A DNA stretch of 36,584 nucleotides from Parcubacteria group bacterium (lineage in GTDB: Bacteria; Patescibacteriota; Patescibacteriia; Patescibacteriales; GWC2-42-12). The stretch lies in NCBI GenBank assembly GCA_016188785.1, contig JACPHD010000009.1:1-36584 (forward strand), in the 5' to 3' direction. How positions within the stretch are numbered: the stretch's first letter is position 1; each line of letters begins with the position of its first letter. Positions 1-7,322 of the stretch are shown in pieces. The translations under genes were made by a program, and so were the position numbers. The notes below the pieces were generated by a model. It made no database searches, had not been told where the DNA came from, and saw only the letters and a program-made list of their open reading frames with translations.

Positions 1-23
1 CGGCCGGTGATTTAAGATTATCC

Positions 24-99
24 ACCCCGTTAGAAATTTTCATGTTATTGTTATAATTAAATCCCCGGCAGAAAACCTAGTCTGAATTTCTAACGGGGT
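24..99. repeat. Palindromic element, ACCCCGTTAGAAAT family, intergenic copy
   Basis: The ends ACCCCGTTAGAAAT and ATTTCTAACGGGGT are inverted repeats around an unrelated centre. The same termini recur inside two genes at 3725-3773 and 21206-21305. This 76-nt copy lies in a non-coding stretch. Read in the frame used by the coding copies (minus strand, PVRNS...), it meets an in-frame stop early. Confidence 0.8.
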
Positions 100-143
100 C
101 CATAAAAGTATATTATCACAGCTTAGTTAGTTTTGACAAATCC

Positions 144-172
144 TTGAAAAAATAACCAACTTAAGCTATGAT
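144..172 (+). promoter_or_regulatory. Probable sigma70-type promoter for murA
   Basis: TTGAAA (144-149) and TATGAT (167-172) are separated by 17 nt. A TTGACA further upstream at 133-138 is too far from this -10 box to pair with it. The predicted transcript would start near 180 and carry a leader of about 170 nt that contains a palindromic repeat. Confidence 0.5.
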
Positions 173-212
173 ATAGTCATAAATATTATTTCATTGAGGA
201 ACAAATTCCTTT

Positions 213-314
213 CGTCATTCCTGCGCAGGCAGGAATCCAGAAAAACCACGTTGGTAAATATTACCATCGTCCTGGATTCCGGCTATCCGCCAGTCGGCGG
301 AGCCGGAATGACGA
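213..314. repeat. Intergenic palindromic repeat, GTCATTCC...GGAATGAC family
   Basis: The outer ends GTCATTCC and GGAATGAC are inverted. Internal hairpins are GCGCAGGC-type on the left and CCGCCAGTCGGCGG on the right. Related copies lie at 22106-22171, 25032-25060, 26974-27090 and 31707-31788. A GCAATGACA fragment follows at about 332. The element is entirely upstream of murA. Confidence 0.75.
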
Positions 315-350
315 AGAAAGGCAGTCGCTCGCAATGACAAAATTTTTTTT

Positions 351-692
351 ATGTCTAAATTCATAATTACCGGCGGTAAATCTTTATCCGGCCAGATAGA
401 AGTTAAAGGCGCGAAAAATTCGGCTCTTAAAATTTTGCCGGCCGCGCTTTTGACCGAAGAAGTAGTATCAATTTCCAACTTACCGGATATTGAAGACGTG
501 CGCCGCTCAATTGAACTACTTGCTGGGTTAGGCGCGCAAGTTAACCAAACCAGTCCGAACTCTTGCCTGATAAAAGCCAAAAATATTAAAAAATTTGAGC
601 TTAAGGAAGAGCTGGCTCCCATCCGGGCGGCTGTATTATCGGCGTGGGTGAACGGCCGATTGATCTGTTTATGGAAGGCTTCGCTGCCTTAG
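351..692 (+). pseudogene. murA: UDP-N-acetylglucosamine 1-carboxyvinyltransferase MurA, N-terminal part (frame-broken)
   Basis: MurA transfers enolpyruvate from PEP to UDP-GlcNAc, the first committed step of peptidoglycan synthesis, in the cytoplasm. This part carries the N-terminal EPSP-synthase-type fold: ITGGKSLSGQIEVKGAKNSAL includes the substrate-binding Lys-Asn pair, and LPDIEDVRRS follows. True MurA sequence ends at APIR (about residue 92). After that the frame runs out of register for 21 residues to a stop. The downstream frame resumes at PGGC (position 623), so about 20 residues are missing. The start ATG has no SD. This is either a real lesion or an assembly collapse. Gene identity is certain; functional status is not. 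Confidence 0.85.
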
Positions 693-1546
693 GCGCGGAG
701 ATTAAAGTTGACGGCCGCTTTTATCATCTTAAAGCGCGGCGGCTGAAAGGAGCGGAATATTTTTTTACTACCGTGACCGTCACCGGCACCGAGGCCATGA
801 TCATGGCGGCCTGTTTGGCTCAAGGTAAAACGGTTTTAAAAAACTGCGCCCTGGAACCGGAAATCTCCGCTTTAGCCGATTATCTCAACGGTTGCGGCGC
901 CAAAATAAAAGGCGCTAATTCGCCGACCATTATTATTGAAGGCGTGAGTAAATTAAGCGGCGGCCAATTCACTATCATGCCGGACCGCATTGAAACCGGC
1001 ACTTTCGCCATCTTGGCCGCGGCCGCGCGCGCCCCCCTAACCATTACCAAGTGCCAACCGGCCCACATTGAATCTCTCTTGGCTATCTTTAAAAAGATTG
1101 GCATTAGCTACGAAACCGGACCGGATTGGCTAAAAATAAAACCAGCCAACAAATTTAAAAGCTATAACATTAAAACTCACGAATACCCGGGCTTTCCGAC
1201 CGACTTACAGGCGTCTTTCGCCGTCTTGATGACCCAGGCCAACGGCACTTCTATGATTCACGAAACCATTTATGATCGGCGCTTGCTCTACGCCGATATG
1301 CTAACCCAAATGAACGCTAACATCATCATGTGCGATCCGCACCGCCTGGTGGTTTCCGGACCAACCGGTTTATGCGGCAAAAAACTAACCAGTCCTGATT
1401 TGCGCGCCGGCATCGCCATGATTATCGCGGCACTCGTTGCCCGGGGCGAGACGGAAATTGACAATATTTATCAAATTGACCGCGGCTATGAAAATATCTG
1501 CGAACGGTTAAATAAACTCGGCGCTGACATCCAGAGAGTTGATTAA
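644..1546 (+). pseudogene. murA: MurA, catalytic and C-terminal part (frame-broken)
   Basis: This continues the gene above in another frame. Open MurA sequence actually begins at 623 with PGGCIIGVGERPID, the mobile loop bearing the catalytic Cys (E. coli Cys115 equivalent). The GTG at 644 falls inside that loop, so a protein starting there would lack the catalytic Cys. The rest is typical MurA: TGTEAMIMAACLA, MPDRIETGTF, HEYPGFPTDLQ, IYDRRL and LRAGIAMIIAAL. Joined to the first part, the length would be about 400 residues against the usual 415-430. The loop appears about two residues longer than the common GGCxIGxRPID. No second murA is seen in the window. Confidence 0.85.
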
Positions 1547-1549
1547 AGC

Positions 1550-1642
1550 TATACAAATTACGAATCTGTTACAAATTTACGAATAATAAATAAACATTTA
1601 TTGTTTATTTGTAAATTCGTATAAAATTTGTAATTCGTATTA
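1550..1642. repeat. AT-rich inverted repeat, TACAAATTACGAAT family
   Basis: The left half (ATACAAATTACGAAT, TACAAATTTACGAAT) is nearly the reverse complement of the right half (TTGTAAATTCGTAT, TTTGTAATTCGTAT), so the segment folds as one long hairpin. It fills the whole murA-PEGA gene gap. Similar segments lie at 7165-7321 and 19650-19727. Confidence 0.7.
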
Positions 1643-1645
1643 TTT

Positions 1646-2974
1646 ATGACTCTAAAAGTGAGAAGAATATTAAGTTTAATATTTATTATTTTATTTTTAA
1701 CCATAACCCCAGCCATTATGCTTTACGCGGCCGGCTACCGGCTGGCTAAAAACGGCTTGAATATCCAAAAAACCGGCATGTTTATTATTGACTCCAGGCC
1801 CAAAGGAGCTAAAATATTTATCGACGGCCGGCCCGCAGCCGCCTGGTCCAACCTACTTTTTAACAAAAAAAACTTTGTGACCACGCCGGCCAAAATAAAA
1901 AACTTATTGCCCGGAGAATATAATTTAAAACTTGAGCATGACGGTTATTTTAGCTGGCAAAAAAAATTAGCCGTTTATCCCGGGGCTTCAACTTTTGCCG
2001 AGAACATTTATTTATTTAAAAACGACCTGCCGGCGCAGATCGCGCCGGCCGATATTAAATCAATTCGCTTATCGCCGGGAAAAAATCAAGCCGTAATTTT
2101 ATCCGCTGATCTGATAACTTTTTTTAATTTAGCCGACGAATCGGAAAAATCAATTAAGAGAAATAGCCTGGCTGGAAAAAATATTTTTTGGTCAGAAGAT
2201 CAGACTAGAATAATAATTGATAATCAGCTGTATAATTCGGCTGATTTCAGCTCGGCCAAGGATCTAAAAAAACTGACCGCGAATTCAGCTAATTATAAAT
2301 GGAACGGCAACGTTTTATATTATCAGGATAAGAACTCAATTTACCGGCTGGCCGATTCGGGCTTACCTGAAAAAATTATTAGCAATAAAATTTTTAATGA
2401 TTATTTAGTTAAAGGCGGCTATTTATACTTGCTAGTTAAGTCCGGATCGGCGGTTAATCTTGAAGTTATAAACGCGGCCACCGGCCAGAGCCTGAAAAAT
2501 ATAAACTTGCCGGCCGCTCAATATCTTTTTATTAACGCGGAACAAAATTTGCTTAATCTTTACGATCGCGGCCATAAAATCCTTTACTTGATTGATCCTT
2601 TAGCCGCTTATGAGCCGCTCCGGGAAATAATTAATAATGTAAAAACCGCTTACTGGGCCAATGCCAGCGATTTACTCTATACTAATGACTTTGAAATCTG
2701 GCTCTATAATTTAGAGACAAAAAATAAAATCCTCTTAACCAGGATTTCTGATGTTATTAACCAGGCTATTTTGCACCCCAGCAAGGACTATATTATTTAT
2801 TCAACCAACCAAACCATTAACGCCATTGAACTTGATGAAAGGGAAAAAAGAAATATCACTGAACTGATAAAATTTGATTCTATCGGCCAGTTTATTTTAA
2901 CCAGCGATGATATTGTTTACTTTCCGGGAAAAATCGGCAACGCGGCCGGACTGTATAAATTTTTAATACAATAG
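1646..2974 (+). CDS. PEGA-domain membrane-anchored protein with propeller-like C-terminus
   Basis: The protein has 442 aa. Residues about 8-30 form one hydrophobic segment, either a signal anchor or an uncleaved signal, so the bulk is probably outside the membrane. Residues about 45-125 fit a PEGA domain (FIIDSRPKGAKIFIDGRP, then LLPGEYNLKLEHDGYFSW), a small beta fold found in surface proteins. The remainder is a run of beta-strand repeats with WSED, YYQDKNSIYRL and LYNLETKNKILLT, suggesting a beta-propeller. There is no enzymatic motif. It follows murA on the same strand across a hairpin repeat. An envelope role is inference. Similar proteins are common in Patescibacteria from memory, and the function is unknown. 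Confidence 0.75.
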   Translation: MTLKVRRILSLIFIILFLTITPAIMLYAAGYRLAKNGLNIQKTGMFIIDSRPKGAKIFIDGRPAAAWSNLLFNKKNFVTTPAKIKNLLPGEYNLKLEHDGYFSWQKKLAVYPGASTFAENIYLFKNDLPAQIAPADIKSIRLSPGKNQAVILSADLITFFNLADESEKSIKRNSLAGKNIFWSEDQTRIIIDNQLYNSADFSSAKDLKKLTANSANYKWNGNVLYYQDKNSIYRLADSGLPEKIISNKIFNDYLVKGGYLYLLVKSGSAVNLEVINAATGQSLKNINLPAAQYLFINAEQNLLNLYDRGHKILYLIDPLAAYEPLREIINNVKTAYWANASDLLYTNDFEIWLYNLETKNKILLTRISDVINQAILHPSKDYIIYSTNQTINAIELDEREKRNITELIKFDSIGQFILTSDDIVYFPGKIGNAAGLYKFLIQ

Positions 2975-2976
2975 CC

Positions 2977-3936
2977 TTACTTTAATTGCGAAATATTTTT
3001 GTCTAATTCGTCTCTTTGGCTCTTAGCAATAAGATAAATATTATCGCTGTCGCCTTTCTTGGCGTAATACAAGCCGTCTTTGGCCGAGCCAACCATTAAA
3101 ACATTATCCACGCCCTCGCCCGTAGCCTGTATAATTATAAGATGCTGATCTAAACCAGTGCCGGCGAAAACTTGCGCCGGAATTTCCGCGGCTTTTAAAT
3201 TTGACATAACCTCTAAAACCGGCTGAATTTTTTCCGGCTTGACCACGAATTTATCCGGTAAAATACCACTCCAGCGGCCATTCTTAAGCTCAACCGTAAA
3301 TTCCCGATTCGGATATTGAAATCTTATTTTATTGATTTTCTCTTTAGGCGCGGAAAAAATAGTAAAGTCGCGCCAATCCGCCAGACTAAAAGCGCCGGCT
3401 AAATCGGCTTTAACCGCGTAAGTGGCGGCCGACTCGGGCGAAGAAATATAAGAACTAACATAATCGCCGGCCTGACTACCGATAATAAAATCCACGGCTA
3501 GTTTATCGGCCTGATAAAGTTTTATTTCCTGGCCGGAACTGTCAGTTTTAAATTGGCTTTTTCTTTCCCGATTATTACTAACTAATTCAAGCTCAGACAA
3601 AGCGGCTGTTTTTAATTCACTAAAGACGCGCTCCATAACGGCCGGATCCGCGTAGAAATCTTTACTATTATCATATTGCCATTTTTGATTTTGCTTAGTC
3701 AGAGTTAAAGTTTTCCCCTCTTCTACCCCATTAGAAATATTACGCTGCGAGCCCTCGCTATTTCTAACGGGGTAAATAATTTCAATTTTATCAACCGCCT
3801 CAAGTTTAATCTTGGCTAAAATATTTTTCGGCTTGCCTAAATTGTTTTGCCAGTTTTTTAAAGGACCCTGATAAACGTAGGCCAAAGCAATTAAAATAAC
3901 TAAAGCAATTGCCAGTATTAAAGTTTTTTTAGGCAT
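2977..3936 (-). CDS. DUF4340-type protein of the Gld-like ABC export operon
   Basis: The protein has 319 aa. An N-terminal membrane anchor (TLILAIALVILIALAYVY, residues 5-22) is followed by an extracytoplasmic beta-rich region with repeated strands such as KTLTLTKQNQKWQ and NGRWSG, as in DUF4340 proteins. It is the last gene of the ABC operon, 58 nt after the auxiliary gene. DUF4340 genes commonly follow GldG-like genes, which supports the call. Residues about 54-71 (IYPVRNSEGSQRNISNGV) are encoded by a palindromic element inserted in frame between two predicted strands. No SD is visible at the start. Its role is probably structural within the exporter; the exact function is unknown. Confidence 0.75.
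   Translation of the reverse strand: MPKKTLILAIALVILIALAYVYQGPLKNWQNNLGKPKNILAKIKLEAVDKIEIIYPVRNSEGSQRNISNGVEEGKTLTLTKQNQKWQYDNSKDFYADPAVMERVFSELKTAALSELELVSNNRERKSQFKTDSSGQEIKLYQADKLAVDFIIGSQAGDYVSSYISSPESAATYAVKADLAGAFSLADWRDFTIFSAPKEKINKIRFQYPNREFTVELKNGRWSGILPDKFVVKPEKIQPVLEVMSNLKAAEIPAQVFAGTGLDQHLIIIQATGEGVDNVLMVGSAKDGLYYAKKGDSDNIYLIAKSQRDELDKNISQLK
3725..3773 (-). repeat. Palindromic element inserted in frame in the DUF4340 gene
   Basis: The ends ACCCCATTAGAAAT and ATTTCTAACGGGGT are inverted with one mismatch. The centre contains a second hairpin, GCGAG-CC-CTCGC. It is translated as PVRNSEGSQRNISNGV. Its length is 49 nt, which is 1 modulo 3 like the two other copies. Confidence 0.8.
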
Positions 3937-3994
3937 AATTTAAACTATAAAATTTCTAAATTTCAACGACTAAATTTTTAATTGAAAATTATTT

Positions 3995-5506
3995 TTATAT
4001 CTGATCTTCAAATTTTATTTTTCTTCTTAAAAAATATCTAACTAAGCCGAACAGCAAAACTATAACCGTTAACCCAAAAATATTGCTGTACCTAATGGCT
4101 GTTTTGACCGCTTCACTTATTTCCTTAAGCGGCCGCTCGGTTACTCCTTTAGCGCGAATGGAAATCAAATCATTGCCTAAACTTAAGCCATCAATAATGT
4201 TTTGAAAAAACACCAGGTTGTCAGGATAATTTCTTAAAAAATTATCCCTGATAAAATCACTGTCGCCGACCAAGATTAAATGACCGGGCTTAGAACTAAC
4301 CTGATTAAACGGACTGGTAAATTTACCGGTTAAAGCCATGGCTAAATTAAATTTTCCTCTGGTTCCGCCATTGATTGGCGCCTGTGGCTCTAATTTAAAA
4401 TTATCAGCCAGGACCAGGGCCTGACCCGAAGTTACGGCTAAATAAGAAACTGCCAGACTTTTAACTTTACTAGAATCTACGTCAATAGTAGACGCCCAAG
4501 GTAAAATCAGACCTTCTAATCTGGCTACGGCCGGATTATTTTGATCAAAACCTGGCTTAATAACTTTAGGCCAATACGGATAATTCGTGGTAAAGCTAAC
4601 AAAACCCTGATTGAATGACGCTAGACCATTATTTACGTCTAAGGCCAAATTTTCATTCAGTTTAAGACCATAAGACTGTAAAATTTTATTTAAGCCAAGA
4701 TCATTTTTATTAGCCAATAAGCCCTGTTCAACCCTTACGCCATCAGCTAAAATAACTAATGAACCGCCGCTCATTAAGAAACCGTCCAGGGCTTTAAGCT
4801 CATTATCATTAAATTTTTCTTTGGGACCGATAATTATTAAAGTATCCAGGTCACTAGTAATTTTTTTATCTTTGACATAATTAACCAAAGCAACATTATA
4901 AATCTCGCCTAATTTTTTATAGGCCGCGCCGGTTTCTTCGGCCGTGCTCGCCGCGCCATTGCCTTGCCAAAAACCGATATTAGGAATTTTAGAACTGGTT
5001 AATTTTTTAATGGCCGAAGTAATCTGGTATTCCAGGTCTTTAGTCTGCTGAATTACCGGAATGGCCTGGGATTTTTCTCCGTATTTAATCAGCATGCCTA
5101 AATAGCCGTTGACAACCTGATATTTATCTTTTTCCAAAGCATTAAACTGCAACTGGGGTATGCCGGCCAGATATAACTCTCGCTGGCTAGCCTCGTCATT
5201 TTTAGGGTTAATAAACTCTGCTTTAATCTTGCCACCGGAATAAGCCGCGTATTCATCCAAAATGTCGCCCACTTCCTGGCGTAAATTCAAAAATTGCGCC
5301 GGCAAATCAGCGGAAAAATAAGCTTTAACGGTTACAATATCTTTTAAACCGGCCGCCGCCTCTTTACTGGCTTTAGCCAGGGAATAATCTTTATTTTGCG
5401 TTAAATCAAACCGGTAAAAAATATTATAAGAAAAAAAATTAAGCACGGCAATAATTCCTATTACAATTATAATGGTTAAACTTAAATTTGAAGTATTTAT
5501 TTTCAT
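3995..5506 (-). CDS. GldG-like auxiliary protein of an ABC exporter
   Basis: The protein has 503 aa. One transmembrane segment lies at each end: LTIIIVIGIIAVLNFFSYNIF (about 10-30) and IFGLTVIVLLFGLVRYFLRR near the C-terminus, with a large extracytoplasmic region between. The start YRFDLTQNKDYSLAKASKEAAAGL matches GldG/ABC-type auxiliary proteins, where a DLT..k.ySLs motif precedes an IFT52/GldG-like Rossmann domain. LDTLIIIGPKEKFNDNELKALDGFLMSGGSL is the conserved D(T)L.I.GP...L..FL..GG core. It lies between the permease and DUF4340 genes on the same strand. Family function in gliding bacteria is secretion or motility; here the substrate is unknown. The membrane topology is clear. Confidence 0.8.
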   Translation of the reverse strand: MKINTSNLSLTIIIVIGIIAVLNFFSYNIFYRFDLTQNKDYSLAKASKEAAAGLKDIVTVKAYFSADLPAQFLNLRQEVGDILDEYAAYSGGKIKAEFINPKNDEASQRELYLAGIPQLQFNALEKDKYQVVNGYLGMLIKYGEKSQAIPVIQQTKDLEYQITSAIKKLTSSKIPNIGFWQGNGAASTAEETGAAYKKLGEIYNVALVNYVKDKKITSDLDTLIIIGPKEKFNDNELKALDGFLMSGGSLVILADGVRVEQGLLANKNDLGLNKILQSYGLKLNENLALDVNNGLASFNQGFVSFTTNYPYWPKVIKPGFDQNNPAVARLEGLILPWASTIDVDSSKVKSLAVSYLAVTSGQALVLADNFKLEPQAPINGGTRGKFNLAMALTGKFTSPFNQVSSKPGHLILVGDSDFIRDNFLRNYPDNLVFFQNIIDGLSLGNDLISIRAKGVTERPLKEISEAVKTAIRYSNIFGLTVIVLLFGLVRYFLRRKIKFEDQI

Positions 5507-5510
5507 AATT

Positions 5511-5596
5511 AATTTTCAATTTTCAAATCTCAATTTTCAAACAATTTTCAATGTTTTAATTTTCAATTGAAAATTGGTAATTGAAAATTGAAAATT
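5511..5596. repeat. AT-rich operon-spacer hairpin, TCAATTTTCAATG family (copy 1)
   Basis: Tandem CAATTTTCAA units on the left face TTGAAAATTG units on the right around the perfect palindrome AATTTTCAATTGAAAATT. It fills the whole gap between the auxiliary and permease genes. Confidence 0.75.
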
Positions 5597-6328
5597 TTAT
5601 TTCCACCCTCTTCTCTCTACCACCCTGACATTCAACCAGAGAAATAAAAATATAAACGATAAATAATAAACTATGTCTTTAGTATCAATCACGCCTCGGG
5701 CAATATTATTAAAATGGTTGCCCAAGCCGATAAACTTCATAAGCGGAATTAAGTCCTGGGGCGAGCCGGCTAAAACAAAATCCGCGCCGATAATAAAAGC
5801 GGCGAAGCAGGCGGCCAGGCCTAAAATAAAAGCAATAATTTGATTTTTGGTCAGGCTGGAAATAAATAAGCCTAAAGCTAAATAAGAACCGCCTAAAAAC
5901 AGCGCGCCTAAATAACCGCCGAAGACCGGCCCTAAATCTAAGTTGCCTAAAAAAGCCAGGCTCACCGGTATGGTTAAAGAAAAGAGCAGGCTGATAGACA
6001 AAAAGGCTAAAGCGCTAAAAAATTTAGCTAAAATTACCTGCCAATCAGTTAGCGGCAAAGTTAAAAGCAACTCAATCGTACCACTTTTCTTTTCTTCGGC
6101 CCACAGGCGCATAGTAATGGCCGGCGATAAAAATAAAAAAATCCAGGGCAGAAAAGCGAAATAATTTCTCATGGAAGCCTGGGCCGCCAGAAAAAATGTA
6201 TTAAAAAACAGCCAGTTGCCAACCACTAAAAAAACACCGATAAAAACATAAGCAATCGGGGAATTAAAGTAAGACATTAACTCCTTCTTAAATAGAATAA
6301 ATATAATTTTTAAATAATCTTTCTTCAT
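5597..6328 (-). CDS. ABC-2 type permease (GldF-like)
   Basis: The protein has 243 aa and about six transmembrane helices. It opens with ILFKKELMSYFNSPIAYVFIGVFL, the ABC-2 permease signature in which a short amphipathic KKEL..Y..SP.AY leads into helix 1. The AEEKKSGTIELLLTLPLTDWQVILAKF motif is the cytoplasmic coupling loop of the CcmB/NosY/GldF group. It pairs with the ATPase encoded immediately upstream and the GldG-like protein downstream. Probable function is the membrane channel of an exporter. The substrate is not inferable. Length is normal for GldF-type permeases (about 240). No SD precedes the start, which abuts an AT-rich hairpin repeat. Confidence 0.85.
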   Translation of the reverse strand: MKKDYLKIIFILFKKELMSYFNSPIAYVFIGVFLVVGNWLFFNTFFLAAQASMRNYFAFLPWIFLFLSPAITMRLWAEEKKSGTIELLLTLPLTDWQVILAKFFSALAFLSISLLFSLTIPVSLAFLGNLDLGPVFGGYLGALFLGGSYLALGLFISSLTKNQIIAFILGLAACFAAFIIGADFVLAGSPQDLIPLMKFIGLGNHFNNIARGVIDTKDIVYYLSFIFLFLWLNVRVVERRGWK

Positions 6329-6336
6329 AAAAAGAT

Positions 6337-6450
6337 TTAATTTTCAATTATCAATTCTCAATTTTCAAACAATTTTCAATGCTATAATTTTCAATTGAAA
6401 ATTTAATAATTTAATCATTCATTGAAAATTGGTCATTGAAAATTGAGAAT
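6337..6450. repeat. AT-rich operon-spacer hairpin (copy 2)
   Basis: It has the same units as the repeat at 5511-5596 (CAATTTTCAA, then AATTTTCAATTGAAAATT, then ATTGAAAATTGGTCATTG). It occupies the whole permease-ATPase gap within the operon. Confidence 0.75.
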
Positions 6451-6451
6451 T

Positions 6452-7156
6452 TCATTTTGTCAGTTCCCTAAACGCCTGCTCAAGACCGCCATATTTTTCT
6501 ATCAGCTCGGCTGGCACGCCCTGCCCCACGATCTTGCCGTTGTTAATGATAATGACCCGATCGCAAGTAGCGCTTACCTCGCTTAAAATATGCGTGGAAA
6601 AAATAACCGTTTTTTCCCGGCCGATGGTTTTTATCAAGTCGCGGATTTCCACTATTTGATTCGGGTCCAGTCCGGTAGTGGGCTCATCCAATATCAATAT
6701 ATCCGGCTCGTGCATTATGGCCTGAGCCAGCCCGACGCGCTGGCGATAACCTTTTGACAATTCTTCAATCGGCTGGCGCAAGACTTTCTTTAAACCGCAA
6801 ATTAAAATAACTTGCTTAATTCGGTCTTTAATTTCTTGCTTATTTAAACCGCGTATCTCGGCGATAAATTTTAAATACTCAAAAACTCTCATCTCCTCGT
6901 AAAGCGGCACGGTTTCCGGCAAATAACCGATAACTTTTCTGGTGGCGAGCGAATTTTCGTCCGCGTCCAGACCGCCGACCAATACCTGGCCGGAAGTCGG
7001 CGTCCAAAAAGAAGTAATAATTTTCATGGTCGTAGTTTTACCGGCGCCGTTCGGGCCTAAAAAACCTAAAATTTCCCCTTTAGCCACGGAAAAACTAATA
7101 TTATCTAAAACTAAAACTTGACCGAATTTTTTGGTTAGATTTTTTATTTCTATCAT
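6452..7156 (-). CDS. ABC transporter ATP-binding protein (GldA-like)
   Basis: The 234-aa protein has every ABC ATPase motif in order: Walker A GPNGAGKTT (about residues 34-42), Q-loop region GYLPE, signature LSKGYRQRVGLAQA, Walker B ILILDEPTTGLDP and switch STHILSEV. It is the first gene of the four-gene minus-strand operon (ATPase, permease, auxiliary, DUF4340), so it energises that exporter from the cytoplasmic face. Closest family by context is the GldA/CcmA/NatA type. Nothing is missing or unusual in the protein. The gene starts next to a long AT-rich inverted repeat and no SD is visible. Confidence 0.9.
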   Translation of the reverse strand: MIEIKNLTKKFGQVLVLDNISFSVAKGEILGFLGPNGAGKTTTMKIITSFWTPTSGQVLVGGLDADENSLATRKVIGYLPETVPLYEEMRVFEYLKFIAEIRGLNKQEIKDRIKQVILICGLKKVLRQPIEELSKGYRQRVGLAQAIMHEPDILILDEPTTGLDPNQIVEIRDLIKTIGREKTVIFSTHILSEVSATCDRVIIINNGKIVGQGVPAELIEKYGGLEQAFRELTK

Positions 7157-7164
7157 AAAAAGTA

Positions 7165-7321
7165 ATACAAATTACAAATCCAATACGAATTTACAAATTA
7201 TTAAAATAAAATATTTAATATCGGCAACAATATTAGAATTATATTTATTCGTAAATTTGTAACAGATTTGTAATTAGTATCCTTATTATTCGTAAATTTG
7301 TAAAGGATTCGTAATTCGTAT
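7165..7321. repeat. AT-rich inverted repeat, TACAAATTACGAAT family (long copy)
   Basis: Repeated TTCGTAAATTTGTAA and ACGAATTTACAAATTA segments in opposite orientation fill the gap between the ABC operon and htrA. It is longer than the copy at 1550-1642 and contains two right-arm units. Confidence 0.7.
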
Positions 7322-7322
7322 T

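Noticed and set aside
24-315. CRISPR array
   Set aside because: Repeats here are palindromes of different families, not evenly spaced direct repeats with unique spacers. No cas gene is in the window.
213-622. 135-aa minus-strand ORF over the murA start
   Set aside because: It reads through a palindromic repeat and antisense murA codons and has no recognisable domain.
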